From VRUE01 sp044867925 (lineage in GTDB: Bacteria > Actinomycetota > Thermoleophilia > Solirubrobacterales > 70-9), in assembly GCA_044867925.1 (NCBI GenBank), contig JBIOVV010000008.1, positions 1 through 64,000 of the forward strand: 64,000 nucleotides of DNA, written 5' to 3'. Shown here one piece after another: positions 34,605 through 41,686 of the stretch. The position numbers were made by a program, and so were the translations under genes. How positions within the stretch are numbered: the first letter of the stretch is position 1; every line of letters starts with the position of its first letter. The notes beneath the pieces are model-generated. The model did no database searches, was not told the DNA's origin, and was given only the letters and a program-made list of their open reading frames with translations.

Positions 34605-34933
34605 CAGGCTGGGTGATCAATGGCGAGGAAGAGCGAAGTCTCCTCGGCCAGTTCATGCCCCGCAAGCGGGATCAGTTGCTCCGTTAGAGACGATAGGTTG
34701 GCCGCCGCATTCCTCGCTGCCCTACCAAGCGATTGGCAGGCCTTTGTGCATTCGACCACGCCTTTTCGGAGTCGCTCGACGCATTGGACGGCTTCCCAAT
34801 CTGAGAGGGCTTCTATTTCCTCTTCGTCCCGGCTGCTGTCAGCCATCTCCATGAGGATGCCGCGGCAGAACTCGACGCTGTCCGGGTGAATCGAGAAACG
34901 GTCGTGGAACTCGGGGGCGTTGTCCTCGGCCAC
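34604..34933 (-). CDS. Hypothetical protein on the minus strand, 109 aa
   Basis: First gene of the leftward string. GTG 34933 is chosen because a GGTGAG run lies just upstream; the frame is open further. Acidic helical protein (FCRGILMEMADSSRDEEEIEALSDWEAV, then AARNAAANLSSLTEQL). Unknown function. Confidence 0.5.
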   Translation of the reverse strand: MAEDNAPEFHDRFSIHPDSVEFCRGILMEMADSSRDEEEIEALSDWEAVQCVERLRKGVVECTKACQSLGRAARNAAANLSSLTEQLIPLAGHELAEETSLFLAIDHPA

Positions 34934-35032
34934 GGCCTCACCGTAGCACCGCCAACCGACTTCAACCTGAAGGCCCCCCGGCCATAACTCTGGTCGACGT
35001 GCGGGCGTCTCGTCCCCCACGAAAGGACCGGC

Positions 35033-35614
35033 ATCCGCCGCGCCATTCTCATAGCGACCGCTGCTCTCTGCCTGCTCGCTTTCAGCGCCTCGCAGTCCTC
35101 AGCGGTCCGACCCAACACAAGCATCGACCCCTGCATCCTCTACTCGGACTCCCCGAGCTCGGTGAAGCAGTTCGTCGGCCATGTCTGGAGCGTCGACCGC
35201 TGGCGCCGCGGCGATCCGCCGGCGAAGACGATCCGCGCCTGGAGGCTGAAGCAGGCCTGTCTCCCCCCGGGCTGGCAGCGAGCATTGAAGAAGAGGTGGC
35301 GAGAGCTGCAGGCTGCCTTCTTCGATCGACGTCGAGACGAACTATGGCGCCAGCGCGTCACGCCTTTCTACGGATGCACTTCGATCGGTGGCTGCGGCTG
35401 GTGGCCCCTTCCGGTCGGCATCATCGACTGCGAGTCCGGTGGCTATTACGGGCACCACTCGGGGGCGATCGGCTTCCTCGACTCGACTTGGCTGGCCAGG
35501 GGTGGAGGGAGATACGCGCCCTACCCCGGAGCTGCTTCGAAGCGAGAGCAAGATCTGATGGCGCACCAGCTCTGGGTCGAGGTAGGCCCGAGTGCTTGGG
35601 AATGCCCTCTCTGA
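35033..35614 (+). CDS. Secreted transglycosylase-like (Rpf-type) protein, 193 aa
   Basis: The C-terminal part (about 125-193) holds VGIIDCESGGYYGHHSGAIGF, STWLARGGGRYAPYPGAASK and QDLMAHQLWVEVGPSAWEC, matching the transglycosylase-like domain of resuscitation-promoting factors, with the catalytic glutamate in CESGG. Before it is a typical signal peptide (AILIATAALCLLAF, cleavage near SASQSSA). The frame has no ATG, GTG or TTG before GTG 35162, which would delete the signal. The best start is ATC 35033, five bases after AAAGGA. It would act on wall glycan outside the membrane. Confidence 0.62.
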   Translation: MRRAILIATAALCLLAFSASQSSAVRPNTSIDPCILYSDSPSSVKQFVGHVWSVDRWRRGDPPAKTIRAWRLKQACLPPGWQRALKKRWRELQAAFFDRRRDELWRQRVTPFYGCTSIGGCGWWPLPVGIIDCESGGYYGHHSGAIGFLDSTWLARGGGRYAPYPGAASKREQDLMAHQLWVEVGPSAWECPL

Positions 35615-35668
35615 TCTCACGCCCATAACCTCTCCAGCACGATCCCCTCTCGGGTCATCAGCTACTTG

Positions 35669-35703
35669 GCCCCTCATCGCCCTGTCGGCGGTGGGGGGCT
35701 TTT
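35669..35703 (+). terminator. Terminator after the transglycosylase-like gene
   Basis: GCCCC (35669-35673) pairs with GGGGC (35695-35699) and an inner CGCC pairs with GGCG, followed by TTTT. Orientation fits termination of the rightward transcript. It lies in the 293-nt gap 35615-35907. Confidence 0.6.
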
Positions 35704-35801
35704 GTCGTTCGAGGGACTGCCAGAGAAATTCTTGGCACTCGTCGAAAAGAGTGCCGAAGTTCCATCCGATGGCTCGCCCAGAATTCGGCCTAGAAATGAA
35801 A

Positions 35802-35832
35802 CAAGCCCGCCGGGCTGGCACCCGGGGGCTTG
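35802..35832 (-). terminator. Long hairpin in the gap before the toxin-antitoxin-like pair
   Basis: CAAGCCC with CCGGG pairs with CCCGG and GGGCTTG (12 bp, one bulge, loop CTGGCA). On the minus strand it is followed by TTTCATTT, so it reads best as a leftward terminator, though no leftward gene lies directly upstream. It may insulate the following cassette. Confidence 0.45.
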
Positions 35833-35907
35833 AGGCTACAGAAGCGTCGTTTGCAGACTTGACCTAACCAGAAGAGATCTTGACGCGACGCTCGGACAGA
35901 AAGAGCG

Positions 35908-36225
35908 GTGATCGCGTTGGCGCGTCTCAAGCAGCATCGATTCGTTGGAACCATCAAGGACCGATTGGGCCGGACCATTGTTTTGGAGCGCGAGCGGTGG
36001 GAACATATCCGGGAGCATGAGCAACTCGACGGCCATGAGCTGGCTGTGCTGCGGACGGTTGAGATCGCCGAGAGACGGAAGACGGGGAACTACCCTGGCT
36101 CGGAAGTTCTCTATGCCCAGCTCGGACCAGCCAGGTGGCTGGCGGTTGTCGTCGAATACCATGGCCTGGCGGGCCGCGTGATCACGGCCTATCCCTACAA
36201 CAAGGAGCCGCAGACCGCAGCATGA
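35908..36225 (+). CDS. Putative toxin of a DUF4258/PBECR-like RNase fold, 105 aa
   Basis: The pattern WEHIREHEQLDGHELAVLRTV...ERRKTGNYPGSEVLY...WLAVVVEY...GRVITAYPY matches small BECR/RelE-related nucleases in phages: a histidine-containing helix, then strands ending in a ITAYP motif. It overlaps the next gene, a DUF2283-like protein, which is a known partner of DUF4258 toxins. Activity is inferred. GTG start; AGAAAGAG lies upstream. Confidence 0.5.
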   Translation: MIALARLKQHRFVGTIKDRLGRTIVLERERWEHIREHEQLDGHELAVLRTVEIAERRKTGNYPGSEVLYAQLGPARWLAVVVEYHGLAGRVITAYPYNKEPQTAA

Positions 36226-36491
36226 GCGTTGCCTTTGAGGACGTCATCTTCGACAAGGTCGACCACGACCGAGAGGCTGACGTGCTCTATATGAGCACAA
36301 GCGGGGTCACCCCCTTTGAGCGCGAGGAGACCGCAGAGGGGCACGTCCTCCGCTTTGACGAGAACGGAAAGATCTGCGGGATGACGATCATTGGCGTCAG
36401 CCGCTATTTGGAGCCCACCGAGAACTCCAAGGTCGAGTTCTCCCAGCGGCGAGAGGTCGACATCAGCCAGCTCGACCTGGTCGGCGCGTAA
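36222..36491 (+). CDS. DUF2283-like putative antitoxin, 89 aa
   Basis: HDREADVLYMSTSG, AEGHVLRFDENGKICGMTIIGVSRYL follows the DUF2283 pattern of a D-x-E-A-D-x-L-Y strand then a G-x-I-x-G-hydrophobic strand. These small beta proteins are encoded next to DUF4258-type toxins. The ATG overlaps the toxin stop (ATGA), so the pair is translated together. It likely neutralises the toxin, by family context only. Confidence 0.65.
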   Translation: MSVAFEDVIFDKVDHDREADVLYMSTSGVTPFEREETAEGHVLRFDENGKICGMTIIGVSRYLEPTENSKVEFSQRREVDISQLDLVGA

Positions 36492-36560
36492 TTCGGCCTC
36501 CGCGACTTTCGTGATCCGCTATAGACGCGCGCCTTCGGGGCGCATTGGCTACGCCCCCGG

Positions 36561-36800
36561 ATGCCTGACGCCCTTACTCCGCAAGCTGCCGTTGGACGAG
36601 CGATCAAGGAGATCCGCCTCCGGGAGGGCTTGACGCAGGAGCAGCTCGCGGAGCGTGCGGGCCATCACTTGACCTGGATCTCGCGAATCGAGGGCGGTTC
36701 GCAGGCTACGGGCTGGCCGACGTTGAAGCGCTTGGCCGACGCGCTCGACGTGAAGATGAGCGAGGTGGCGGCCGTCGCCGAACGAATCGAACTTGAGTGA
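36561..36800 (+). CDS. XRE-family regulator, 79 aa
   Basis: A canonical helix-turn-helix: VGRAIKEIRLREGLTQEQLAERAGHHLTWISRIEGG, with the usual Q in LTQEQLA and the recognition helix TWISRIE. Small enough to be DNA-binding only. It follows the toxin-antitoxin-like pair by 69 nt and ends at a strong terminator, so it may control that cassette or another prophage promoter. Confidence 0.82.
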   Translation: MPDALTPQAAVGRAIKEIRLREGLTQEQLAERAGHHLTWISRIEGGSQATGWPTLKRLADALDVKMSEVAAVAERIELE

Positions 36801-36861
36801 TCCGCTAACCTCATCGCAGCTTCGGTCACTCCTGTCGATCGTCGCTGCTCGATGGATAGAT

Positions 36862-36903
36862 AAGCGCCTCTCGGCTATTGCCAGTCGAGGGGCGCTTTTT
36901 TCG
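36862..36903 (+). terminator. Intrinsic terminator between converging genes
   Basis: AAGCGCC-T-CTCG (36862-36873) pairs with CGAG-G-GGCGCTT (36886-36897) and is followed by a run of Ts. It ends the rightward XRE transcript and overlaps the last codons of the converging leftward gene at 36875. Confidence 0.85.
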
Positions 36904-37240
36904 TCGGCGCCCGGCGCCGGCGCTCGAGCTGTTCGGCAAGATCCATCAGGGCCCCCCAGGCGATCAATTCGAGATAGCCGTTGATCGAGTTGAGCGCGTC
37001 GGCCACTTTCTTGACCTGCTCGACAGTAGGCGCATCCTCGCGGATGAAGCGTTCGAGGAACCTCCTCGCTGCCGGCTCGAAGCGTTTGTGCCCTTCCTTG
37101 CCCAAGAGCATCGTCAACCGCAGAGCACGTGGGAGGGAGAGGACCGGAAGCTCATTGGCCGCATCCCATGCCTCTGGAAGACGCAGTTCCTCTATAGCTC
37201 CGTCGAAGCGGACGGCTGCGGACTTCTCCTTACGTGGCAC
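36875..37240 (-). CDS. Hypothetical protein on the minus strand, 121 aa
   Basis: Helical and basic, starting MPRKEKSAAVRFDGAIEEL, with LPRALRLTMLLGKEGHKRFEPAARRFLERF and a long amphipathic end (GALMDLAEQLERRRRAP). GTG start. It looks like a DNA- or protein-binding accessory protein. No family was recognised. Leftward, converging with the XRE gene; about 270 nt of open space lies before its start. Confidence 0.5.
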   Translation of the reverse strand: MPRKEKSAAVRFDGAIEELRLPEAWDAANELPVLSLPRALRLTMLLGKEGHKRFEPAARRFLERFIREDAPTVEQVKKVADALNSINGYLELIAWGALMDLAEQLERRRRAPTKKAPLDWQ

Positions 37241-37514
37241 GAACAGATGTTCGCACCTGGGTCAAGCTATGGCGGCGAGCCGCCCAAGGAGAGGGGCGAC
37301 TCGCCTGTGGCCGTCCGGATCCCTGATCTCCCTTCTCGGTTTCCGGGATCCCGTCGGCATAGCAAACTTCGGCGTGTATATGGGCGATTCTGTCCCCTGC
37401 GTCCCAACACCGAAGGGCATTTCTCCCATTCGGCCGAACCGGGGGGTGGCGGCACAACTCGGGACTCGGATCGTGGTTCGATGCAAAGACGCGGGATGGG
37501 GCCACTCCCTGCCC

Positions 37515-37715
37515 ATGCCGCCGATCGATATCCGCAAGCGCCTCCGTGAGATCCGCGACCACCAGCGCGAAGCTGAGGAGCTGACCCCCGAGCGCGACAG
37601 GCTCATCGCCGCTGCCATCGATCGCGGCGACTCTCAGCGGGAACTCGCCAAAGACACCGGTCTCTCAAAGTCCCGGATCGGGCAGATCGCGCGACGTCTT
37701 GACCTGGACGAATAA
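37515..37715 (+). CDS. Small HTH DNA-binding protein, 66 aa
   Basis: MPPIDIRKRLREIRDHQREAEELTPERD, then a helix-turn-helix (SQRELAKDTGLSKSRIGQIARRL) like the sigma-70 region 4 / Trp-repressor-type turn seen in small phage proteins. ATG 37515 is chosen as a compact start; the frame is open further upstream without a ribosome site. A hairpin terminator follows at once. Confidence 0.6.
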   Translation: MPPIDIRKRLREIRDHQREAEELTPERDRLIAAAIDRGDSQRELAKDTGLSKSRIGQIARRLDLDE

Positions 37716-38052
37716 GCGGCCAGCGACTGGCCACTTTTTGAGCCACTACCGGTCTCTACTGCGGTACGGTCGCGTGCGCCATGGCAGGGGCGCGTGATAG
37801 AGAGAGTTGGGGCCGGTCCCGTCGTCCAGACCGAAATGAAGGGCGATGAGCAAGAGCGGCCGGCCCCATTGTTCGCTCTAGGACGTCTTGTGGATCATCA
37901 AGAGCGGACAGGCCGTTGAGGTCTTCGAGACCTTCATTTCTCACCCCCCTTCGTTGTGGTGGTTCAAGACTTTGCCACCAGTGGCGGAGGAGTGAACCGG
38001 TCGCCAAACGGTTTAATCTGAGTGCTTGAAACTTCGACCGGGAAAGGAAGTG
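37716..38052. other. 337-nt gap with hairpin and short opposed open frames
   Basis: Apart from the terminator, this stretch holds a distant inverted repeat (GGGGCCGG at 37809-37816, CCGGCCCC at 37860-37867) and two short frames on opposite strands: minus 37937-37878 (19 aa, MKVSKTSTACPLLMIHKTS, after a G-rich purine run) and plus TTG 37888-37995 (35 aa, WIIKSGQAVEVFETFISHPP). Neither is certain. The rest may be control DNA for the winged-helix gene at 38053. Confidence 0.4.
37718..37739 (+). terminator. Terminator of the small HTH gene
   Basis: GGCCAG (37718-37723) pairs with CTGGCC (37727-37732) around CGA, followed by ACTTTTT. Directly downstream of TAA 37713. Confidence 0.8.
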
Positions 38053-38640
38053 ATGCCTCCAAAGCAGGCCAGCAAGTACGGCGCGGGGCGCAATTCTGAG
38101 CTGCTGAAAGCCATGGCGCACCCGCTCAAGGCACGCATCCTGGTTGCCTTGGACGAAACGCAGGCGAGTCCCACCGAACTGGCAGCCAGGCTCAAAGAGG
38201 ATTTCCGCACCGTCGCCCGCCTAGTACGCGAGTTGAGGGATTCCGACCCGCCGCTGATCGAGGAAGTGAGCAGCACCAGGGTGCGCGGGGGAGTGGCGCA
38301 TATCTACAAGACTGCTGGCCGCCCAGTGCTTGAGCTGGGCCCGTGGGAGCAGATGCCCCAGCTCTTTCGCGAAATTCACTCGACTCAAGCCGGCCAGATT
38401 CTGTTGGGCGACCTCGCCGAAGCCATCGACGCGGGCACCTTCGACGCACGGCCGGAGAGGACGATGGTGCGTGATGTGATTGTGGTCGACCAGGAGGGGG
38501 TCGAGGAAGTGGAGGCTGCGGGGGCAGCCTTCCTAGAGGCCATTGCAAAGAGCGGAGCTCGAAGCGCGGGGCGCTTGGTCGAGTCCGGCGAGCAAGGCAT
38601 CAGGCTCTCAGCGAGCGCGCTAGCTTTTGAGGTTCCTTGA
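38053..38640 (+). CDS. ArsR-like winged-helix regulator, 195 aa
   Basis: Residues about 10-75 follow the ArsR/HTH_20 layout: LLKAMAHPLKARILVALDETQASPTELAARLKEDFRTVARLVREL, then a wing (LIEEVSSTRVRGGVAHIYKT). The remainder (about 80-195) may be a ligand or dimer domain. ATG 38053 is preceded by AAAGGAAG; the upstream TTG 38026 has no such site. It lies beside the leftward envelope-gene block and could regulate it or a host promoter. Confidence 0.75.
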   Translation: MPPKQASKYGAGRNSELLKAMAHPLKARILVALDETQASPTELAARLKEDFRTVARLVRELRDSDPPLIEEVSSTRVRGGVAHIYKTAGRPVLELGPWEQMPQLFREIHSTQAGQILLGDLAEAIDAGTFDARPERTMVRDVIVVDQEGVEEVEAAGAAFLEAIAKSGARSAGRLVESGEQGIRLSASALAFEVP

Positions 38641-38881
38641 GCGCCGTCGGGAGCTTCCTACTAAAAAAACCAGTTCCAAAACTCTTCCCTATACAAGCCT
38701 TGAGTGTTTTGTAAGAGTGCTGCCAATGGTGAGCAGGGGGGACAATGAGGAGCTAGTAGCCGCCTCGGAGCTCGCTCTGGCGACCGGTCGTGTTGGTCCT
38801 GGGAGTGCCGAGGCCGAACGCCGCGTCGGTGTTCTTGATCAGCGAGCATGGCGTCGTCTGCCAGCCAGACTGCCAGCGTCG

Positions 38882-39271
38882 CTAGCTCGAGAGAAGGATC
38901 AGCACCAAAACGGGGACGGCGATGGACGTGAGCACGACCCAGTGCGCATGGCGATCACGGCCGGCAACAAGCGCCAAGCCCATCAGGAAACCTATGACCG
39001 GTATGAAGATCGCCAGCCACATTCCGACTTCCGCAGACTTGCTCCATCTCTTATCGGGGGCCTCGGACCAGTTGTTCGTCCAGGCCGTTCCGTTCCACCA
39101 TCGAAGCCGGCCCTGGACCGGGTACCAGCTCGGCTTGGGGGCAGGTCGGGCGTCGACTGGAGCCTTCTCGGCCAAGCGTTGAAGGTCGGCCTGCACTGTC
39201 GGGTCGTCGGCGGGGAGACCAAGCTGGCCGGCGATGCTGGCGTAGTCCGGGTTGTTGCGCTCGGTTGTCAT
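38882..39271 (-). CDS. DUF2510 membrane protein, 129 aa
   Basis: PSWYPVQGRLRWWNGTAWTNNWS (about residues 50-72) is the DUF2510 motif (W-Y-P...G-x-x-R-W-W-D/N-G-x-x-W-T). Two membrane segments follow (MWLAIFIPVIGFLMGLALVAG and WVVLTSIAVPVLVLILLSS). Proteins with this layout are anchored in actinobacterial membranes; the function of the motif is not settled. Last gene of the leftward envelope block; its ATG overlaps the preceding lipoprotein stop. Confidence 0.75.
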   Translation of the reverse strand: MTTERNNPDYASIAGQLGLPADDPTVQADLQRLAEKAPVDARPAPKPSWYPVQGRLRWWNGTAWTNNWSEAPDKRWSKSAEVGMWLAIFIPVIGFLMGLALVAGRDRHAHWVVLTSIAVPVLVLILLSS

Positions 39272-39627
39272 CGGAGTTCCGCACATTCCGACGCCAGCGC
39301 TTTGTCGGCGGCGGTTGCTCTCCAGTCGAGATCGGCCATGGCTTCGGCAGGTTCCGTGAACTCTTCCCCCCCAACGACTGTGTGCGTCTTTCGAAAAATG
39401 CTGACGACGATGCGCGCCGACGACTCCCCTGACTCGGCGATCACCGTCAGAATCTGCCCGAAGTTGTCGGTTGATACCACGGTTGCCCCCCCGTCTTCGA
39501 GGCATTTTTGGACGGGAATCGCAATCGGGGGAACCTTGGCTATTTCGTCTCCGGCGGTCTCGCTGCACCCCGCCAAGGCAACAGCCACCAGGCCGATCAA
39601 TGCTGTTGCTCCGAATCTCGTCGCCAC
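39268..39627 (-). CDS. Lipoprotein, 119 aa
   Basis: A GTG start gives a short basic N-terminus, a hydrophobic stretch and a lipobox (VALAGC). A mature domain with LEDGGATVVSTDNFGQIL and SARIVVSIFRKTHTVVGG follows. It would be anchored at the outer face of the membrane. The upstream open frame (to 39744) is not used because it lacks a signal. It overlaps the DUF2510 gene (ATGA). Confidence 0.7.
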   Translation of the reverse strand: MATRFGATALIGLVAVALAGCSETAGDEIAKVPPIAIPVQKCLEDGGATVVSTDNFGQILTVIAESGESSARIVVSIFRKTHTVVGGEEFTEPAEAMADLDWRATAADKALASECAELR

Positions 39628-39721
39628 GCATTCTCCTGACTGGTTGACGACAGGCATCCTATGCGGAGCGGTCGAAGATCGGTACGTCGCGGTTAAAGCA
39701 TCCGGCGTGAGGGGCGGCCCT

Positions 39722-39931
39722 TCAGCCAACGGTGCGGAAGTCAAATTGGCACTGCGGGCAATCGAGCGCGCCGTTCGCTACGCGCTCGCCGCAGCGCGGG
39801 CAGGGGCGCGAGTTGAGGCGTCGGCGTAGGCGGACTACCACGAGTGTGGGGATCCCAATCACAACAAGGACGGTCAGCAGCTCAGTCGGGCCGAAGTTGG
39901 AAGCGGCGAGGATGACGTTCGTGGATGGCAT
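39722..39931 (-). CDS. Membrane-anchored zinc-ribbon protein, 69 aa
   Basis: An N-terminal membrane segment (LLTVLVVIGIPTLVVVRL), then a basic turn and the ribbon RPCPRCGERVANG ... DCPQCQFDFRTVG. The ribbon matches that of the moron at 25280-25519 at most positions, while the membrane part differs. ATG 39931 is used. Middle gene of the leftward block between two lipoproteins. Confidence 0.68.
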   Translation of the reverse strand: MPSTNVILAASNFGPTELLTVLVVIGIPTLVVVRLRRRLNSRPCPRCGERVANGALDCPQCQFDFRTVG

Positions 39932-39977
39932 CGCGTTGACTGATTCAGGGCGAGTGGAAGCCGAAGCCGCTCTCGGC

Positions 39978-40391
39978 TCAGCACTTCCAGCCAGTAGGGG
40001 CGTTGGTGCAATTCTGCCCTGCCAAGCCAAGGTCTTCGACGCGGCGCATCGCCATCCGATAGGCGCGCTTGCTATAGCGAGAGAAGTCGACATCCCGACT
40101 GAGGCGCTTCCACGTCTGCTGCCGGAGTTCACTTTCGAGCAAGGCGAGTTTGGCGCAGGAACTGTCTCCGACGCTCGCGCATGCTCGGCCCCGAACGGCT
40201 GCGCCCCGCGATTCTTTCAGGGCTTCTCGCGCTCCGACGAAGTTCCCGATCATCTCCATCGCGCCACGCACTTCAGACTCAAGGGCCGAGGATTCGCCTC
40301 CAGACCCACCCGACGCACCGCCGGAGTCACCACAGCCCGCCGCCAAGAGCGTCGCGGCCATCACGATGACCACTACCCCCGCGCGCTTCAT
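39978..40391 (-). CDS. Lipoprotein, 137 aa
   Basis: MKRAGVVVIVMAATLLAAGC is a complete lipoprotein signal with lipobox LAAGC. A glycine/serine linker (GDSGGASGGSGGESS) and a helical domain follow (SEVRGAMEMIGNFVGAREALKES...), with two cysteines (RACASVGDSSC) and one near the end. First of the envelope genes after the repressor-like gene (199-nt gap). No family was recognised; surface position is inferred from the signal. Confidence 0.72.
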   Translation of the reverse strand: MKRAGVVVIVMAATLLAAGCGDSGGASGGSGGESSALESEVRGAMEMIGNFVGAREALKESRGAAVRGRACASVGDSSCAKLALLESELRQQTWKRLSRDVDFSRYSKRAYRMAMRRVEDLGLAGQNCTNAPTGWKC

Positions 40392-40468
40392 GGTCAACCC
40401 TCTTGCCGGCATTGGATAGCCGTCATCGGGGTTGGAGGGGGAGCGCCGATGCGCCATAGGGGTACCCG

Positions 40469-40654
40469 ATGAACAACCCTCTTCGTGATACCCCAACCGC
40501 CGCCGAGGTTGCGGCCCTGAAGGCCGTCGAGGATGCTGCAAGAGAACAGGCCGCCCTCTTGCCTCCGTCGTCGAGCTGGGGCGCATCACTTAGCTACCTG
40601 GCGGATCGTTTGGAAACAGCTCGTCCGCGAGTCGTTCCAGACCCTCCGGCGTGA
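40469..40654 (+). CDS. Possible small protein opposite the repressor gene, 61 aa
   Basis: ATG with AGGGG about 8 nt upstream and a protein-like composition (TAAEVAALKAVEDAAREQAALLP). The last 65 bases overlap the minus-strand repressor-like gene, and it sits in the gap between that gene and the lipoprotein gene. It could be an antisense-coded early gene or chance. Weak evidence. Confidence 0.28.
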   Translation: MNNPLRDTPTAAEVAALKAVEDAAREQAALLPPSSSWGASLSYLADRLETARPRVVPDPPA

Positions 40655-40883
40655 GCTCGGATTTCCAGCCCTCCCAGCCGTACTTGAGGAACCACATGGG
40701 AGCACCGGTCTTGTCGTGGATTTCGTAAGCCTCGCCGTTCTCTAGCCGACCTTCTCGGCCTCGGCGGTACAGCGTGGGCGCTGATGGCTTGATCTTCCGA
40801 GCCAGATCAGCCACGCCGTCGCCGCTCATGTAGCCGGCAGCAGCCCGGATGCGCTTCATCACCTCTGACTCTTCTTCGGCCAT
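40590..40883 (-). CDS. Repressor-like DNA-binding protein, 97 aa
   Basis: It begins MAEEESEVMKRIRAAAGYMSGDGVADLARKIKPSAPTLYRRGREG, a helix-turn-helix-like segment, with a compact aromatic C-terminal part (GAPMWFLKYGWEGWKSEL). It diverges from the Cro-like gene at 40965 across an 82-nt control region. That layout, with leftward envelope genes behind, marks it as the likely lysogeny repressor. GTG 40934 is an alternative start but would fall on its own promoter. Confidence 0.62.
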   Translation of the reverse strand: MAEEESEVMKRIRAAAGYMSGDGVADLARKIKPSAPTLYRRGREGRLENGEAYEIHDKTGAPMWFLKYGWEGWKSELTPEGLERLADELFPNDPPGS

Positions 40884-40927
40884 CGCGACTGACTTTGGCG
40901 CATGGTTCCCGCCTTTGCCGGTTCGTC

Positions 40928-40957
40928 TTGACACAAATTAGATCAAAGTGATACTTT
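40928..40957 (+). promoter_or_regulatory. Rightward early promoter for the Cro-like gene
   Basis: TTGACA (40928-40933) and TACTTT (40952-40957) are separated by 18 nt. Transcription would start about 6-8 nt after the second box, that is at or one to two bases before ATG 40965, giving a leaderless mRNA. Confidence 0.78.
40945..40957. promoter_or_regulatory. Candidate operator overlapping the -10 box
   Basis: AAAGT-GAT-ACTTT is a perfect inverted repeat with 5-bp arms lying on the -10 region of the rightward promoter. Binding by the repressor-like or Cro-like protein here would block early transcription. A single short palindrome, so tentative. Confidence 0.5.
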
Positions 40958-40964
40958 ACGAAAC

Positions 40965-41219
40965 ATGCCGATCCAAACCGGAACACGAAAGAGGACCGCA
41001 GTTGGGAGGCGGGTCCCGAACAAAGCCCTGACGGAGCTCCGAATCAACCAGGGGCTTTCTCCGAATGAACTTGGCTACCAGGCCGAAGTAAGCGGGAAGA
41101 CTGTCCGGATGGCCGAGGCGGGGTTCCTCCCGAGCCCCCGCGTCCAGCACGCAATCGCTACGGTCCTTGAAAAGCAGCCGACCGAGATCTGGCCTCTTCA
41201 CACGCAGGTAGCTCGGTGA
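40965..41219 (+). CDS. Cro-like XRE regulator, 84 aa
   Basis: RVPNKALTELRINQGLSPNELGYQAEVSGKTVRMAEAG shows the XRE helix-turn-helix with recognition helix KTVRMAE. A basic N-terminal arm (TRKRTAVGRR) precedes it. First gene of the rightward early operon, almost at the transcription start. Its stop overlaps the GTG of the next gene. Confidence 0.8.
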   Translation: MPIQTGTRKRTAVGRRVPNKALTELRINQGLSPNELGYQAEVSGKTVRMAEAGFLPSPRVQHAIATVLEKQPTEIWPLHTQVAR

Positions 41220-41377
41220 ATAGCGAGGCCGTCAAAGAGCTTCCGGTGACCGCCCGGCTCCCCGAGGCAGACGTCCGAGAGCTTGAGGAGATGGCGAAGG
41301 CCAGCGACCGCTCAAGAGCTGCAGAGCTTCGACGCGCAGTCCGGGCCTACCTCGATAACGCGAAGGCCGCAGCGTGA
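41216..41377 (+). CDS. Ribbon-helix-helix protein, 53 aa
   Basis: A first strand KELPVTARLP, then two helices (ADVRELEEMAKASDRS and AAELRRAVRAYLDNA), the layout of CopG/Arc-type DNA-binding proteins. GTG start in overlap with the Cro-like gene, and overlap with the next GTG. Probably a second early transcription regulator. Confidence 0.7.
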   Translation: MNSEAVKELPVTARLPEADVRELEEMAKASDRSRAAELRRAVRAYLDNAKAAA

Positions 41378-41604
41378 GCGCCACCGACGACCTCGCCCGC
41401 ATGCGCGCCGAGATGGATCAGGGGCGCGAGGGAGCCAAGGAGCTGGCCCGAACCCTGGCCGGCTTCTACAAGGAACTGCGCTCGAGCGGCTTCAACCGCA
41501 AGGAGGCCCTTGACCTGACGAAGACTTGGTTCCTTCACATGCTCGGATCGGCGTCGGCCTCCGGGATGTTGGAGCAGTTGATGAAGGGCGGTGAGGGGGA
41601 GTGA
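41374..41604 (+). CDS. Hypothetical helical protein, 76 aa
   Basis: Charged helices (LARMRAEMDQGREGAKELARTLAGFYKEL) then FNRKEALDLTKTWFLHML, which looks like a compact helical fold. GTG start in overlap with the RHH gene. Unknown. Confidence 0.55.
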   Translation: MSATDDLARMRAEMDQGREGAKELARTLAGFYKELRSSGFNRKEALDLTKTWFLHMLGSASASGMLEQLMKGGEGE

Positions 41605-41686
41605 GCGCTGCTGTGGCGGTCCCGCCCGCCCGCCCCCTGAGTAACCGCAACTCGCGGCCAACCTCAAACCGAAAGGAGGCTGGCCG

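Noticed and set aside
34999..35628. 209-codon plus-strand frame over the transglycosylase-like gene
   Set aside because: It is arginine- and proline-rich with no motif, whereas the overlapping frame holds an intact transglycosylase-like domain and signal peptide.
38627..39829. Long plus-strand open frame of 400 codons
   Set aside because: It runs antisense through the DUF2510 and lipoprotein genes, which show clear motifs (lipobox, DUF2510 signature). The plus reading is arginine- and serine-rich without any domain.
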